A DNA stretch of 22,687 nucleotides, from the NCBI GenBank assembly GCA_037137575.1, contig JBAXKB010000015.1, positions 1 to 22,687 on the forward strand, given 5' to 3'. This DNA is from UBA5976 sp037137575 (GTDB lineage: Bacteria > Actinomycetota > Actinomycetes > S36-B12 > UBA5976). The notes beneath the pieces were generated by a model. The model was not told where the DNA came from and made no database searches. It was given only the letters and a program-made list of their open reading frames with translations. The position numbers and the translations under genes were made by a program. This document shows positions 8,530 through 15,648 of the stretch, one piece after another; the stretch's first letter is position 1; each line of letters starts with the position of its first letter.

Positions 8530-9800
8530 GGCACTTCTATCTCTCCGCGCGAGGCTTGCAGCGCAATGTCTGTTCGATGATGGCTTCCAGCAAACTCAAT
8601 TTCAGTCACTCCCGCATAAACTTTTTCCCGAGCATCTGCAAGGTTGGCCCCAGTTCCGGTAACACAAAGCACTCGACCACCACTAACTACGATCTCGCCA
8701 GCATCAGTTGCCTTCGTACCCGCGTGGTAAACAAAGGAACCAGATGCTTGCGCTTGCTCAAGCCCAGAAATTACCGCCCCTGCAACAGGATCCTGTGGAT
8801 ATCCCTGCGCTGCTAACACCACAGTGATTGCTGCCTCATCTGACCACTGTAACTCTGGCAGGTCAGTTAAAGTCCCATTTGCCGCAGCAAATAACAGTTG
8901 ACTTAATGGCGACTTTAGACGCGATAAGACAACCTGTGTTTCTGGATCGCCAAAGCGAGCATTGAACTCAATAACTTTAATTCCGTTTGCAGTTAAAGCT
9001 AGCCCTGCGTAAAGCAATCCCGAAAATGGAGTGCCACGTTTGGCCATCTCATCGATGGTTGGTTGCAACACTCGTTCAATAGTTTCAGCAACCAAATTTT
9101 CGGGTGCCCAATCAAGTGGTGAGTATGCGCCCATCCCGCCAGTGTTTGGACCTTCATCATTGTCAAGTGCGCGTTTGAAATCTTGCGCAGGACTTAACGC
9201 TCGAACAGTCTTGCCATCTGTTACACCGAACAAACTAACTTCAGGTCCCGCTAAATATTCCTCGATTACAACTGCGCCATCGGTGCGCCCGGAAATACAC
9301 AACATTGCGTGTGTAATAGCCTCTTCAAAATTGTTGGTAACCACTACGCCTTTGCCAGCAGCAAGACCATCATCTTTGACGACGTATGGAGCGCCAAATT
9401 TAGTCAATGCGTCACGTACTTGCACTTCAGTTTGGCAAGTGTATGAAAGCGCGGTTGGTACACCGGCTGCGATCATGACATCTTTTGCAAATGCTTTACT
9501 ACCTTCCAGCTGCGCAGCCGCGCCAGATGGGCCAAAGACTGCGAAACCAGCTGCGCGTAAAGCATCGCCAACGCCGGCAACCAGCGGTGCTTCAGCACCG
9601 ATAACAACTAAGTTGGCTTCTAGCTGTGTGGCCAAGGAAACCGCTTGGGCTGAATCTGTGGCAACTAACGGGAAAGTAGAAACTTCAAGGGCGATGCCGG
9701 CATTTCCTGGGGCGCAAAAAATTTCAGTACCTTCATCTTTGGCAAGGCTGTGAACTAAAGCATGCTCCCGAGCGCCACTACCAATTACGAGGATTTTCAC
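8526..9800 (-). CDS. purD: Phosphoribosylamine-glycine ligase (GARS)
   Basis: An ATP-grasp enzyme joining glycine to 5-phosphoribosylamine, the second step of purine synthesis. In its 424 aa: N-domain GSGAREHALVHSL, FGPSGAAAQLEGSKAFAKDVM leading into the ATP-grasp domain, DEGPNTGGMGAYSP, and FNARFGDPETQ with metal-binding residues. First gene of the purD-purB-purC operon. The GTG start at 9800 is backed by TAAAAT ending 6 nt upstream, a near-consensus -10 for a leaderless transcript. No SD is visible. It is a stand-alone GARS, not fused to PurM or PurN. Confidence 0.97.
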   Translation of the reverse strand: MKILVIGSGAREHALVHSLAKDEGTEIFCAPGNAGIALEVSTFPLVATDSAQAVSLATQLEANLVVIGAEAPLVAGVGDALRAAGFAVFGPSGAAAQLEGSKAFAKDVMIAAGVPTALSYTCQTEVQVRDALTKFGAPYVVKDDGLAAGKGVVVTNNFEEAITHAMLCISGRTDGAVVIEEYLAGPEVSLFGVTDGKTVRALSPAQDFKRALDNDEGPNTGGMGAYSPLDWAPENLVAETIERVLQPTIDEMAKRGTPFSGLLYAGLALTANGIKVIEFNARFGDPETQVVLSRLKSPLSQLLFAAANGTLTDLPELQWSDEAAITVVLAAQGYPQDPVAGAVISGLEQAQASGSFVYHAGTKATDAGEIVVSGGRVLCVTGTGANLADAREKVYAGVTEIEFAGSHHRTDIALQASRGEIEVP

Positions 9801-9829
9801 TATCTCATTTTAGCCTGCAATTGCTAGGC
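9801..9829 (-). promoter_or_regulatory. purD promoter with adjoining palindrome
   Basis: Read on minus, TAAAAT (9812 to 9807) is followed by GAGATA and the GTG of purD. Abutting the -10 is GCCTGCAATTGCTAGGC (plus strand, 9813-9829), a palindrome built on GCAATTGC and symmetrical except for one extra base. It occupies the -35/-10 spacer, where a repressor would block RNA polymerase. Alternatively it is a small hairpin after argA. The regulator is unknown. Confidence 0.5.
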
Positions 9830-9841
9830 CTTCCACCGACG

Positions 9842-10339
9842 CTAAAGCTGGAGCAGCATTCGAGTATTACCCAAGGTATTGGGTTTTACTCGCGGAAGAT
9901 CCAAAAATTCAGCAACACCTTCATCGCCTGACATCAGTAGTTCGGCATAAACGCTGGCATCCACTGGAGCATCCTCAATTGAGACAAATCCTGCTTTGCC
10001 AAAAAATTCGGTCTCGAAAGTCAGGCAGAACAATCGGCTTAAGCCCAACGCTTGCGCATGAGTTAGTAATGCACTCAAAATTGCTGAGCCGATTCGGTTG
10101 CCTTTTTGATCTGGCTCAACAGCTAGCGTACGAATCTCGCCAAGGTCTTCCCACATAACATGGAGCGCCCCACAGCCCACGACTTGCCCATCGAGTTCAG
10201 CGACAACAAACTCCTGAACATCTTCATAGATTGTGACCGTGTGTTTTGAAAGCAAACGACGATCGGGCGCATAAGTATCGATGAGCCCACGGATGCTAAG
10301 CACATCTTGAGTTCGAGCTGGGCGAATCTGCAGAGACAT
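9842..10339 (-). CDS. argA: Amino-acid N-acetyltransferase (ArgA-type N-acetylglutamate synthase)
   Basis: A single-domain GNAT protein of 165 aa. It resembles the short actinobacterial N-acetylglutamate synthase, which lacks the amino-acid-kinase domain of classical ArgA. Recognisable family stretches are VQEFVVAELDGQVVGCGALHV, DLGEIRTLAVEPDQKGNRIG (acetyl-CoA loop), LTFETEFFGKAGF, and a C-terminal VAEFLDLPRVKPNTLGNTRML. The predicted reaction, glutamate plus acetyl-CoA, starts arginine synthesis; glutamine may also be accepted in this family. The ATG lies 2 bp after the lysS stop, so it is the second cistron of a lysS-argA unit. The assignment rests on remembered similarity to mycobacterial ArgA. 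Confidence 0.88.
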   Translation of the reverse strand: MSLQIRPARTQDVLSIRGLIDTYAPDRRLLSKHTVTIYEDVQEFVVAELDGQVVGCGALHVMWEDLGEIRTLAVEPDQKGNRIGSAILSALLTHAQALGLSRLFCLTFETEFFGKAGFVSIEDAPVDASVYAELLMSGDEGVAEFLDLPRVKPNTLGNTRMLLQL

Positions 10340-10341
10340 TA

Positions 10342-11841
10342 CTACTCAGGCTTAACCAACGGGAACAAAATTGTTTCCCGAATATTTAGGCCGGTCAAAG
10401 TCATCAGAAGTCGGTCAACGCCAACGCCGATTCCGCCAGTCGGTGGCATACCGTATTCGAGGGCGCGCAAGAAATCTTCATCCAGTTGCATCGCCTCTAA
10501 GTCGCCGCCATCTTTAAGCGAAGATTGGGCCACGAGGCGATCGCGCTGAATTACTGGATCGACTAACTCTGAGTATCCAGTGCCAGCTTCGTAGCCATCG
10601 ATGTAAAGATCCCACTTCTCAACTACGCCAGCGATGCTGCGATGATCGCGAACTAAAGGTGACGTATCAACCGGATAATCAATGACAAATGTTGGTTTGG
10701 TTAAGTGTTCTACGACATAGTGTTCAAGAAGTTCTTCCACACACTTTCCAGCGATCCATTTTGGATCTGGAGCAATTCCAGCCGCTTTAAGTAGCGAGCG
10801 CAGAGTCTCCAAAGGCGTTTCTGGTGTCACCTCTTGTCCAACTGCAGCACTTACCGCTGGATAGACCGAAACTCGATCCCATTCGCCCGATAAATCGCGA
10901 GTACCACCTTCAACTAATTCAAAAGTTAGTGAACCATGAACTGCAAGTGCTGCTTCTTGAATCAATGACTGAGTTAGATTGGCCATGTCGTTGTAATCAG
11001 CAAACGCTTGGTAACACTCGAGCATCGCAAATTCAGGTGAGTGCGTTGAGTCAGCACCTTCATTACGGAAGTTACGGTTAATTTCAAAGACGCGCTCGAT
11101 ACCGCCAACGACACAACGCTTTAGGAATAACTCTGGCGCAATACGCAAGAACAGTTCCATATCGAATGCATTGGACTTAGTAACGAATGGACGTGCGGCT
11201 GCGCCACCATGCATTGTCTGCAACATTGGCGTTTCAACTTCGATGAAATCGCGGCTGGCGAAACTGTTCCGCAAACTTGTCATCACAGTTGGGCGCAGGC
11301 GTGCAACGGTGCGAGCAGTATCGCGCATGATCAGATCCGCGTAGCGCTGACGCACACGCGTTTCTTCATTAAGTGGTTTGTGTGGGTTAGGTAGTGGTCG
11401 CAGAGCTTTCGCTGCCATGTGCCATTTATCAGCCAAGATTGATAGTTCGCCACGCTTACTGCTGATTACTTCACCCTCAACCGCAATCTGATCGCCAATG
11501 TCGACTAGTGCTTTCCAAGATTCCAAAGACTCTTCGCCAACTCGGTCGAACGAGAGCATCGCCTGCAATGTGGTGCCATCACCAGACTGCAACTGAGCGA
11601 AACAAAGTTTGCCAGTGTTGCGCAGGAACATAACGCGACCGGCCACGCCGACGTTGTCACCAGTCACATCTTCTGCCTGCAAATGTGCGTACTTTTGGCG
11701 CACCGCAGCAATTGTGGTGGTAACCGGAACAGTTACTGGGTAAGCCTGGTTGCCTGCAGACAAAATTGCTGCACGCTTATCTCGACGCACCTGCATTTGT
11801 TCAGGCAGGTCATCTACTTCTTCTACGGGTTCATTAGACAT
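10342..11841 (-). CDS. lysS: Lysyl-tRNA synthetase, class II
   Basis: Charges tRNA-Lys. The 499-aa product has an N-terminal OB-fold anticodon-binding domain (VGVAGRVMFLRNTGKLCFAQLQ) followed by the class II core. RQRYADLI leads to motif 1 (FIEVETPML), motif 2 is FRNEGADSTHSPEFAMLECYQA, and motif 3 is PTGGIGVGVDRLLMTLTG near the C-terminus. The ATG is preceded by TAATCT ending 7 nt upstream and no SD, predicting a leaderless mRNA. It forms a two-gene unit with argA. Unlike some actinobacterial LysX proteins, it has no MprF-like membrane domain. Confidence 0.97.
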   Translation of the reverse strand: MSNEPVEEVDDLPEQMQVRRDKRAAILSAGNQAYPVTVPVTTTIAAVRQKYAHLQAEDVTGDNVGVAGRVMFLRNTGKLCFAQLQSGDGTTLQAMLSFDRVGEESLESWKALVDIGDQIAVEGEVISSKRGELSILADKWHMAAKALRPLPNPHKPLNEETRVRQRYADLIMRDTARTVARLRPTVMTSLRNSFASRDFIEVETPMLQTMHGGAAARPFVTKSNAFDMELFLRIAPELFLKRCVVGGIERVFEINRNFRNEGADSTHSPEFAMLECYQAFADYNDMANLTQSLIQEAALAVHGSLTFELVEGGTRDLSGEWDRVSVYPAVSAAVGQEVTPETPLETLRSLLKAAGIAPDPKWIAGKCVEELLEHYVVEHLTKPTFVIDYPVDTSPLVRDHRSIAGVVEKWDLYIDGYEAGTGYSELVDPVIQRDRLVAQSSLKDGGDLEAMQLDEDFLRALEYGMPPTGGIGVGVDRLLMTLTGLNIRETILFPLVKPE

Positions 11842-11877
11842 TGGTTTTAGATTATCGGGTTAAGTCGTTGTTGTAAT
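11842..11877 (-). promoter_or_regulatory. lysS promoter (leaderless type)
   Basis: Read on minus: ATTACA (11877 to 11872), a 17-bp spacer, TAATCT (11854 to 11849), then 7 nt to the lysS ATG. The -35 matches TTGACA at four of six positions. The rest of the lysS-coaX spacer, to 11917, shows nothing else clear. Confidence 0.6.
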
Positions 11878-11917
11878 ACTCCGCTAAGGGTTTAACGCAA
11901 ATTGTTTAGCTTGGCGA

Positions 11918-12673
11918 TTACTGGTTACGCTCAAAAATCAGTCTCAGCCCAATCAAGGTTAAGTCCGGCTCGTGATGTGTAATGGTCTCTGACTCTGCTA
12001 CAACAATCCCAGCTAAGCCACCAGTGGCCACAACAGCTTTAACATCTGTACCTAATTCTTCAACTATCCGATCGACCAAGCCATCTACTTGCCCAGCGAA
12101 GCCAAAAATTATGCCTGACTGCAGGGCCTCAACAGTATTTTTACCGATAACATTTCGCGGCGCAATCAACTCAACTTTTCTAAGTTGGGCTGCTCTGGTT
12201 GCTAAAGCATCCAGCGAGATTTCAATGCCTGGAGCAAGCGCTCCACCAACGAACTCACCTTGACTTGATACGACATCCAAATTAGTTGAGGTGCCGAAAT
12301 CAACAACAATGCACGGCCCACCAAAAAGTGTGAAAGCGGCTAGTGAGTTAACGATGCGATCTGCGCCAACTTCTTTGGGATTATCAGTAGTGATTGGCAC
12401 GCCTGTTTTTATTCCTGGTTCGACAATCACAGTTGGAATCCCGTTGTAATAGCGGTTCAACATGACTCGCATTTCACCCAACACCGACGGCACAGTTGAG
12501 CAAAGTGCGATGCCCGTTACTTGATGATCAGCGAGTAGACCCCGGAAAGTCAGCTCGATTTCATCGGCTGTCTCACGCGGATTGGTGTTGATGCGCCAAG
12601 AATGGACCAAAAGTTCATCATCGAATAACCCAATGACTGTATTTGTATTTCCAACGTCAATTGCTAGTAACAT
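11918..12673 (-). CDS. coaX: Type III pantothenate kinase
   Basis: Phosphorylates pantothenate, the first step of CoA synthesis. The 251-aa protein is an ASKHA-fold CoaX: phosphate-binding DVGNTNTVIGLFD at the N-terminus, PKEVGADRIVNSLAAF, and IVVDFGTSTNLDVVSSQGEFVGGALAPGI. It overlaps the end of panC by 17 bp. It has its own Shine-Dalgarno AAGGA with 6 nt to the ATG, inside the panC tail, as expected for an internal cistron. The CoaX type needs a monovalent cation and is not feedback-inhibited by CoA (family knowledge). Confidence 0.96.
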   Translation of the reverse strand: MLLAIDVGNTNTVIGLFDDELLVHSWRINTNPRETADEIELTFRGLLADHQVTGIALCSTVPSVLGEMRVMLNRYYNGIPTVIVEPGIKTGVPITTDNPKEVGADRIVNSLAAFTLFGGPCIVVDFGTSTNLDVVSSQGEFVGGALAPGIEISLDALATRAAQLRKVELIAPRNVIGKNTVEALQSGIIFGFAGQVDGLVDRIVEELGTDVKAVVATGGLAGIVVAESETITHHEPDLTLIGLRLIFERNQ

Positions 12674-13547
12674 TTTCGTTCCTTATCTCGACCAGCACAT
12701 TGTCTATTAGTCGCACATGGTTAACAATGGCTGCAATTAGTAATCGTGCTGGGCCTGGTTTTGAAATTTCTTCAAAATTTTCATCGCGGATTTCGAAATA
12801 CTCAAATTCAATTCCTACTTGCATTTCTAGATACTGCTGAACTGCTTGCTTGGTCTGACTTACCGAAGCGCCTTCAACGAGTGCATGTTCGGCCAATGCA
12901 ATTGCTGCTGGAATTTGTTTTGCCATTGCTCTGCCAGTAATTGATAAACGTTGATTGCGACTTGAGAGTGCAAGCCCATCAACATCTCGAACTGTTGGAA
13001 CCGCGATGATTTCAATATCATCCGTTCGATGTTTGGTTAGCTCTTTAATCACCAGTAACTGTTGGTAATCTTTTTCACCAAAGAAAGCGGCAGTTGGTTT
13101 TACGAAATCAAATAGTCGGGATACAACAGTTACTACACCAGCAAAGTGCCCTGGACGATTTTGTCCCTCAAGTTCATTCGCATTTGGCCCAGGTTCCAAG
13201 AATGAAATGTTCTCTAGACCCTCTGGATAAATATCTGTAACGCTTGGTGCAAACACAACATCGACTTGGTGCAAAGCACACAGGGCTAAATCTGCTTCCA
13301 ACGTTTTTGGATAGTTAGCCAAATCCGCTTGCTGCGTAAATTGAGTTGGATTAACAAAAATTGAAACCACGACACGTCCTAGCCCGCCATGATGAGTTTT
13401 CAAATATGCATGAGCTGAATCAATTAGCGCACTGTGCCCGGCATGCAGTGCGCCCATTGTTGGGATAAACACCACAGGAAGTTCAATTTGCGCTTCTCGC
13501 CACTGAATAAATGAATTCGCTGATGGCAGTACGGCAAAATCACTCAT
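12657..13547 (-). CDS. panC: Pantothenate synthetase (pantoate-beta-alanine ligase)
   Basis: Condenses pantoate with beta-alanine using ATP. The start chosen is the ATG at 13547, giving 296 aa with the normal N-terminus. The frame runs 19 codons further up into the previous gene, but GAGGTG sits 8 nt before this ATG. The nucleotidyltransferase signature PTMGALHAGH is at residues 29-38, followed by VVSIFVNPTQF, FFGEKDYQQLLVIK and the KMSKS-like SSRNQRLS. It overlaps the DUF2520 stop by 8 bp and coaX by 17 bp, so the three genes form one operon. In mycobacteria panD lies between panC and coaX; here it is absent. Confidence 0.96.
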   Translation of the reverse strand: MSDFAVLPSANSFIQWREAQIELPVVFIPTMGALHAGHSALIDSAHAYLKTHHGGLGRVVVSIFVNPTQFTQQADLANYPKTLEADLALCALHQVDVVFAPSVTDIYPEGLENISFLEPGPNANELEGQNRPGHFAGVVTVVSRLFDFVKPTAAFFGEKDYQQLLVIKELTKHRTDDIEIIAVPTVRDVDGLALSSRNQRLSITGRAMAKQIPAAIALAEHALVEGASVSQTKQAVQQYLEMQVGIEFEYFEIRDENFEEISKPGPARLLIAAIVNHVRLIDNVLVEIRNENVTSN

Positions 13548-14451
13548 CGGCCAACACCTCAAGGAGTTGCTCCGCTTGGGATGGCGACAACTGGCCTGAA
13601 TCAAGAGCGCGTTCTGCAGTCAGGCGCGCAAGTGCGCGATAACTCGTTAGCACTTGTGGGCTGTTAGCTTGTAAAGCCAGTAAATGTTGGCGCACAGTTG
13701 CAACATCAGCTCGAACTACCGGTCCGGTCGTTGCCTCATCACCATCTCGTAAGGCGTTATCTAATGCGGCGGCGAATAGCGGAGTAACCAAATCGGTTGG
13801 GTTCTCGATTCCAGCTTGTGCCAACAGGTCAATAGTTTGGTTGACCAGCGTCATCATATTATTTGCGCCGTAACTCAAGGCCGCATGGTAAAGCGCCCGA
13901 CTTTCGCGCGGCACCCAGACAGGATCTGCGCCCATCTCAACAACTAGTGCTTCGGCGACAGGGCGGAGTTGTTCTGGTGCGGTAATCCCAAATGGGCACG
14001 CAGTGAGGCGATTTAAGTCAACACTGGTACCTGTGAAAGTCATGACTGGATGCAATGCAAGCGGCAAACAACCTTGCACAGTTAACGGATCAAGTACCTC
14101 ATCGCTGAAACGTCCCGAAGTGTGCACAACAAAAGTACCTGGGCTGATTGAATGCGTCTGCGCTAAACCATTGACCAAGGAAATTAATGCATCATCAGGA
14201 ACTGTTAATAGAACTAAGTCACAATCTTTTACAGCATCTGTTAGTGATTTAATTGGAACGCCCGCCAACAAAGATTCAGCGCGTAGTTTGCTGATGTCGC
14301 TAATGGCAGTGCAGGCCACGACTTTGTGCCCTACCCGGCGAAGGGCAGCACCAAGGACGGAACCGACTCTGCCGGTACCGATAACAGCGACATCAAGTCG
14401 CGCAGGTATTTCAGTCCAGGGCTGTTCGCTCCCGGCCGTTGGATTGACCAC
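13540..14451 (-). CDS. Rossmann-like and DUF2520 domain protein, putative NAD(P)-dependent dehydrogenase
   Basis: A 303-aa protein. Its N-terminal Rossmann domain has a dinucleotide-binding loop GTGRVGSVLGAALRRVGH at about residues 25-42, then LVLLTVPDDAL and a VHTSGRF segment. The C-terminal all-helical DUF2520 domain starts around LALHPVMTF and includes ALYHAALSYGANNMMTLV. The architecture resembles 6-phosphogluconate/ketopantoate-reductase-like enzymes, but the substrate is not known to me. It is first in an operon with panC and coaX, as in mycobacteria, which makes a pantothenate-related reduction a fair guess, unproven. The GTG start is fixed by TAGGCT ending exactly 6 nt upstream (leaderless). 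Domain call is strong; function is open. Confidence 0.85.
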   Translation of the reverse strand: MVNPTAGSEQPWTEIPARLDVAVIGTGRVGSVLGAALRRVGHKVVACTAISDISKLRAESLLAGVPIKSLTDAVKDCDLVLLTVPDDALISLVNGLAQTHSISPGTFVVHTSGRFSDEVLDPLTVQGCLPLALHPVMTFTGTSVDLNRLTACPFGITAPEQLRPVAEALVVEMGADPVWVPRESRALYHAALSYGANNMMTLVNQTIDLLAQAGIENPTDLVTPLFAAALDNALRDGDEATTGPVVRADVATVRQHLLALQANSPQVLTSYRALARLTAERALDSGQLSPSQAEQLLEVLADE

Positions 14452-14501
14452 GTCCTAAGCCTATCCCCAAATAGTTGTTGGGGTATGGCACGATAAGTCG
14501 G
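14452..14501. promoter_or_regulatory. Divergent promoter region, DUF2520 operon and NuoD-like gene
   Basis: On minus, TAGGCT (14463 to 14458) plus 6 nt leads to the GTG at 14451. Between the two genes is a perfect inverted repeat CCCCAA-7 nt-TTGGGG (14465-14483), which falls in the -35/-10 spacer of the minus promoter and so is a candidate operator. On plus no convincing -10 is seen; CACGAT at 14489-14494 ends 7 nt before the GTG but is weak. Confidence 0.5.
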
Positions 14502-15632
14502 GTGGAAACAACGCAGCGCATCGGACTTTCGCCGTTTGATTCATTGCGAAGTGACATTGTTTTAGCACTGCCGAGCCACAGCCCAGTGAGTCACGGGATG
14601 TTCCAAATCGATGTGACCTCGATAGATTCTCAGATTATAAAAGCAACGCCATTACTGGGGGCAATGCACCGAGGCGCCGAAAAGCTATTTGAATCACGTG
14701 ACTACCGCCAGGTAATTGGATTAGCTAACCGACATGAATGGCTGAGTGCATTTTCTGGTGAAGTCGGAATAGCTGCGTTAATCGAACGCGAAATTGGAAT
14801 TGATGTCCCACTCTCGGCGCGCTGGTTACGCACCCTGATTTTAGAAGTTAACCGAATCAGTTCTCATCTGGCTTTTCTTTCTGGATTTCCATGGCAAGAA
14901 GTAAGTATCGAAAATGAACTTCGACAATTACGCGAGCAGTGGGTTAATCATATGCGCAGCTATACCGGTAGCCGTATGCATCCGATGCTTACTCAGATCG
15001 GTGGCATGACGCACGCTCCAACAGTTGATTGGCTTGAAGCACTGATTCAACTAAGCGAGGTGACTGATGAAAAATTAGCAAGTCTTGATTTAGTCATCCA
15101 AAATGAACTGACTGAACTCAAGTCAGTAGGAAAAATTTCTGCACAACAAATTGATGAGTTTGCAGTTAGTGGCCCAGTCGCCCGTGCGAGCGGGGTTGCT
15201 ATTGATTTACGAACGCGTTCAACATCTTTGATGTATTCAGAGCTATCTACCTTCGAATCGATACTTCAAACTGAAGGCGACGTACCAGCTCGACTACAGC
15301 AATTGCTGGATGAAATTTTGATTAGCACCAAGTTAGTCATCGAATGTGTACCGCAATGCATAACGCGTAATGCCGAGAGTGTGAATGTGCTGACCCCCAA
15401 AGTTTTGCGAGTGCCCGAAGGGGAATACGAACACAGTATTGAAACGCCGTTAGGTATCGCCTCGTGGTTTTTGGTTTCTAAGGGAGACAAATACCCTTAC
15501 CGGCTTAAACTGCGGCCTGCTAGTTTGCATTCTGCCCTGGCGTTATCGGTTGCTTTGGTCGGTGAGGAATTGGCAGCCCTACCTCTGATTGTTACCTCGA
15601 TACCGTTTCTAACCGGTGACACTGACCGGTGA
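14502..15632 (+). CDS. Orphan NuoD-like protein (complex I 49-kDa / hydrogenase large subunit family)
   Basis: A 376-aa protein aligning by eye along the length of NuoD. It has HSPVSHGMFQID (NuoD HPxxHG region), GAMHRGAEKLFESRDYRQ (GYxHRGxEK), VNRISSHLAFL, SGPVARASGVAIDLR (GPxLRGSG), VPEGEYEHSIETPLG, PYRLKLRPAS, and a C-terminal FLTGDTDR matching the usual GxxDR end. It stands alone, without other nuo genes. The quinone-site His is kept (His31), but the Tyr 49 residues later in NuoD is Trp80 here. The usual HPxxHG is altered to HSPVSHG. A TTG at 14475 would also be open; the GTG at 14502 is preferred because METTxxIG resembles family N-termini. Probably a divergent paralogue; function unknown. 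Confidence 0.75.
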   Translation: METTQRIGLSPFDSLRSDIVLALPSHSPVSHGMFQIDVTSIDSQIIKATPLLGAMHRGAEKLFESRDYRQVIGLANRHEWLSAFSGEVGIAALIEREIGIDVPLSARWLRTLILEVNRISSHLAFLSGFPWQEVSIENELRQLREQWVNHMRSYTGSRMHPMLTQIGGMTHAPTVDWLEALIQLSEVTDEKLASLDLVIQNELTELKSVGKISAQQIDEFAVSGPVARASGVAIDLRTRSTSLMYSELSTFESILQTEGDVPARLQQLLDEILISTKLVIECVPQCITRNAESVNVLTPKVLRVPEGEYEHSIETPLGIASWFLVSKGDKYPYRLKLRPASLHSALALSVALVGEELAALPLIVTSIPFLTGDTDR

Positions 15633-15641
15633 CACTGACCG
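15612..15641 (+). repeat. 13-bp tandem duplication at the stop codon of the NuoD-like gene
   Basis: ACCGGTGACACTG is repeated at 15612-15624 and 15625-15637, followed by ACCG at 15638-15641. The gene stops at the TGA inside the second copy. With one copy, the frame would still read T-G-D-T-D-R and stop at the TAA just after, so the duplication moves the stop codon without changing the protein. Confidence 0.9.
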
Positions 15642-15648
15642 ATAATTT

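Noticed and set aside
9031..9753. A 240-codon open frame on plus, antisense to purD
   Set aside because: It is Ser/Thr/Ala-rich with no recognisable motif, exactly as expected from the complement of a real gene; purD on minus is certain.
12657..13604. The longer panC frame starting at 13604
   Set aside because: The extra 19 codons overlap the DUF2520 gene and are not family-like; the ATG at 13547 has GAGGTG upstream and gives the normal N-terminus.
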